A DNA stretch of 34,358 nt from an uncultured Sphingomonadales bacterium (GTDB taxonomy: Bacteria > Pseudomonadota > Alphaproteobacteria > Sphingomonadales > Sphingomonadaceae). Positions 32,607 through 34,358 of this stretch are shown here, one piece after another; the stretch's first letter is position 1, and every line of letters starts with the position of its first letter. The notes beneath the pieces were generated by a model. That model did no database searches and had not been told where the DNA came from. It worked only from the letters and a program-made list of their open reading frames with translations. The position numbers and the translations under genes were made by a program. The stretch is from the NCBI GenBank assembly GCA_903821605.1, contig CAIJLZ010000009.1, forward strand, positions 1 through 34,358. The letters run 5' to 3'.

Positions 32607-33953
32607 TTGAATTACAATTTCCCGGAATGGGCCATCCATGGCGCGACGCCTCAGCCCTTTGACGAACCCGCCCCGCTGATCGACAATGGCACCGGTCGGC
32701 CATCACCCGAACGCTATTTCGATCCCGCCTTTGCCAAGCAAGAATGGGAGAAAGTCTTTGTGCGGAGTTGGCTGCTGGCCTGCCCCGTGTCGGATGTGAG
32801 CGAGCCAGGCGATTTTTACCGGTTCGACATCGGGCCGGAGTCCTTCATCATTGTGCGCGGCGATGATGGCGACGTGCACGCCCATTACAATGTCTGCCCG
32901 CATCGCGGCAGCCAGTTGGTGCTCGGCGATTTTGGCGCGCTCGACCAGTTCACTTGCCCTTTTCATAGCTGGAAATTTGGGCTCGACGGCCAAATCGCGT
33001 CGGTCACCGACCGCGAGACCTTCGATCCCAAGGTGCTGTGCCATGACCTAAACCTCACATCCGTGCGCTGCGAAGTGGCCGCCGGGCTGGTGTTCATTGC
33101 GATGAGCGAGGATGTCCCCCCGTTGCGGGAATATCTTGGCCCGGTCCTCGCCCATCTCGAACTCTACGAGATCGACAAGATGTACGTCATCCAGCACCGT
33201 CAATCGGAATGGGCTGCCAATTGGAAAGGCGGGGTCGATGCCTTTGCCGAAATCTACCACCTGCACGCCGTCCACCCGCAGACCCAGTGCCTGATGAGCG
33301 ACCGAACCCAGATCGATCTTTACCCCAACGGCCACTCACGCCAGTTTGTGCCGTTCGCCACGCCCAGCCCGCGCTTCGGCGACCAGCAATCGATCAATCC
33401 CGGCATTGCAATGATGCTACGCGATGCGGGGATCGATCCGGATAGCTTCGCCGGTTCGGCACAAGATGCCCGCACCGCGATCCAGCAGGCCAAGCGCGAA
33501 CGCTCCGCCAAATATCATCTCGGCTATGAAAAGTTCAGCGATAGCCAGCTCAGCGATTCCGTCCCGTTCAGCGTGTTTCCCAACGCGCAGATTGGTTGCC
33601 ATCCGGAGGCGGTTTTCCTGCATCGTTTCATCCCGCATGCCAAGGATCCCAACCGCTTCACCTATGACACCTGCATCTTGTATCGACATGTGGATGCACC
33701 GGGCTATTCCGCCCCGGCATGGATGGGCCTCGATCCCTCGGTCGATTTGAGTGGGGCGACGCGACCAGCGATCGAACGCACCGGGCTTGGTGAACCGCCA
33801 CATCTGGGCGAAGTGCTTGATCAGGATTCGGAACTGCTGCCCTTTGTCCAAATGGGTGCCAGCTCGCGCGGGTTTCGTGGCCCGATATGGAGCGAACAAG
33901 AAGCGCGCCTGCGGCATATCCATGCGGAGATCGATCGCAAAATGGCCGAATAA
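32607..33953 (+). CDS. Rieske non-haem iron oxygenase, alpha (catalytic) subunit
   Basis: 448 residues from a TTG at 32607, with AGGAGAG five bases ahead; an in-frame GTG at 32601 is too close to that site, and the long frame upstream has no convincing start. The Rieske cluster ligands are Cys97-x-His99 (NVCPHRGSQL) and Cys117-x2-His120 (FTCPFHSWKFG). The mononuclear iron motif is E215-x2-H218-x4-H223 (AEIYHLHAVHP), with a late Asp in TYDTCILYRH. It hydroxylates or demethylates an aromatic or cyclic substrate with O2 and electrons. No ferredoxin, reductase or beta subunit is adjacent, so it relies on partners elsewhere. It is probably controlled by the divergent TetR protein. Confidence 0.9.
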   Translation: MNYNFPEWAIHGATPQPFDEPAPLIDNGTGRPSPERYFDPAFAKQEWEKVFVRSWLLACPVSDVSEPGDFYRFDIGPESFIIVRGDDGDVHAHYNVCPHRGSQLVLGDFGALDQFTCPFHSWKFGLDGQIASVTDRETFDPKVLCHDLNLTSVRCEVAAGLVFIAMSEDVPPLREYLGPVLAHLELYEIDKMYVIQHRQSEWAANWKGGVDAFAEIYHLHAVHPQTQCLMSDRTQIDLYPNGHSRQFVPFATPSPRFGDQQSINPGIAMMLRDAGIDPDSFAGSAQDARTAIQQAKRERSAKYHLGYEKFSDSQLSDSVPFSVFPNAQIGCHPEAVFLHRFIPHAKDPNRFTYDTCILYRHVDAPGYSAPAWMGLDPSVDLSGATRPAIERTGLGEPPHLGEVLDQDSELLPFVQMGASSRGFRGPIWSEQEARLRHIHAEIDRKMAE

Positions 33954-33991
33954 GCGCCTGTCGGCAGTTCACTGCCAAAAATTGGTTTTTC

Positions 33992-34028
33992 AAGGCCTCG
34001 TGCTGGCTCAGGCCGGTTACGAGGCCTT
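33992..34028 (+). terminator. Hairpin terminator after the Rieske oxygenase gene
   Basis: AAGGCCTCGT and ACGAGGCCTT form a perfect 10-base stem 38 bases after the stop; the 17-base loop (GCTGGC...GCCGGT) can pair further. The stem ends in TT followed by GTCATG, so there is only a minimal T run. Confidence 0.65.
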
Positions 34029-34258
34029 GTCATGCGACGCACAGACGAGGCGTAACGGCTGGTATCGGCACCAAGGAGGCATGTCCCGCCAATCCAGCAG
34101 ATGAAAGCCCCCAATTCGAAAGAGATTCCGGATATCTATTTATGAATGACCAGATATAGCCTATTCTTCATTTGAACGTGGGCGTGCGCGGACATGATGT
34201 GCTGAAATATGCACTACCCATATAAAATTCATTAAATGGCATTTAAAATAGACGATAA
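34029..34258. other. Intergenic stretch without a recognised gene
   Basis: No credible coding frame is seen. The base composition drops sharply to AT-rich from about 34110, with ATATCT and AGATAT facing each other around 34131-34157 and an A/T-rich tract (TATAAAATTCATTAAATGGC) around 34221-34240. It probably holds the promoter of the gene starting at 34259. The change in composition suggests a boundary of transferred or rapidly evolving DNA. Confidence 0.4.
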
Positions 34259-34358
34259 ATGAAAAAAATAGAATATAAACTTGCTCATCGTCTCAATCCA
34301 AGCACCATTGGAGCATCTCTGGCGCTTCATGTTTCTGTTATTTTTGCCATTTCTATCC
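34259..34358 (+). CDS. Start of a possible TonB-like membrane-anchored protein, runs off the right edge
   Basis: An ATG at 34259 opens a frame that stays open to the edge (33 codons): MKKIEYKLAHRLNPSTIGAS, then LALHVSVIFAISI. A short basic cytoplasmic stretch followed by a hydrophobic segment with a conserved-looking ALH near its start resembles the N-terminus of TonB energy transducers, but 33 residues are too few to decide. No clear ribosome binding site precedes it. Codon use is AT-rich, unlike the rest of the window. Confidence 0.4.
   Translation, partial: MKKIEYKLAHRLNPSTIGASLALHVSVIFAISI

Noticed and set aside
1-34358. CRISPR arrays, tRNA genes, complete insertion sequences, phage genes
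   Set aside because: No repeat-spacer pattern, tRNA-like cloverleaf, transposase or phage structural protein was recognised by eye in any frame.

Overview
This GC-rich window looks like part of the chromosome or a megaplasmid of a sphingomonad (Sphingomonadaceae, Alphaproteobacteria). The evidence is the TonB-dependent receptors next to aromatic catabolic genes, tightly overlapping catabolic operons, probable GTG and TTG starts, and the general look of the proteins. That placement is inference; no rRNA or other marker gene is present, and I found no tRNA, complete insertion sequence or CRISPR array.

Left block (1-7454, minus strand): one compact catabolic operon read right to left. It holds a type I extradiol dioxygenase, a flavin reductase, an HsaA-like flavin monooxygenase of acyl-CoA dehydrogenase fold, an Asp/Glu-racemase-fold protein without the catalytic cysteines, an FAD-dependent dehydrogenase, ETF beta, a short ETF alpha, a 2-hydroxypenta-2,4-dienoate hydratase and the start of acylating acetaldehyde dehydrogenase, which runs off the left edge. 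A LysR regulator (7577-8479) diverges from it.

Centre block (8487-16951): a minus-strand tricarballylate-dehydrogenase-like flavoprotein diverges from a plus-strand run. That run holds a TonB-dependent receptor, an isochorismatase-fold protein (nucleophile Cys replaced by Val), an isocitrate-lyase/PEP-mutase-family lyase, a third flavoprotein, an SDR and a meta-cleavage-product (MCP) hydrolase. Left and centre blocks together supply phenol ortho-hydroxylation, extradiol cleavage, C-C hydrolysis, hydration and acetaldehyde oxidation. Only the aldolase is missing, and it may lie just past the left edge. The three FAD_binding_2-type dehydrogenases and the dedicated ETF suggest that an alicyclic or partly reduced ring is desaturated before cleavage, or that the acid released by cleavage is oxidised. 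The substrate cannot be read from sequence.

Right of this (17114-22866): an acyl-CoA synthetase, the 3' remnant of a second TonB-dependent receptor with its terminator, a VOC protein, an SDR, a propionyl-CoA-carboxylase-beta-like carboxyltransferase, a small ORF and a GlcG/HbpS-like protein. This probably serves CoA-linked downstream metabolism.

22981-26204 is a surface-polysaccharide region: a CDP-glycerol glycerophosphotransferase-like protein, a flippase, and a broken family-4 glycosyltransferase. 26300-27475 holds a PaiB-like FMN-binding protein and a GNAT acetyltransferase. 27515-31751 holds an AceE-like 2-oxoacid dehydrogenase E1 and an E2, divergent from an Lrp/AsnC regulator. 31748-33953 holds a TetR regulator divergent from a Rieske oxygenase alpha subunit. 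The right end is AT-rich and carries the first codons of a possible TonB-like membrane protein.
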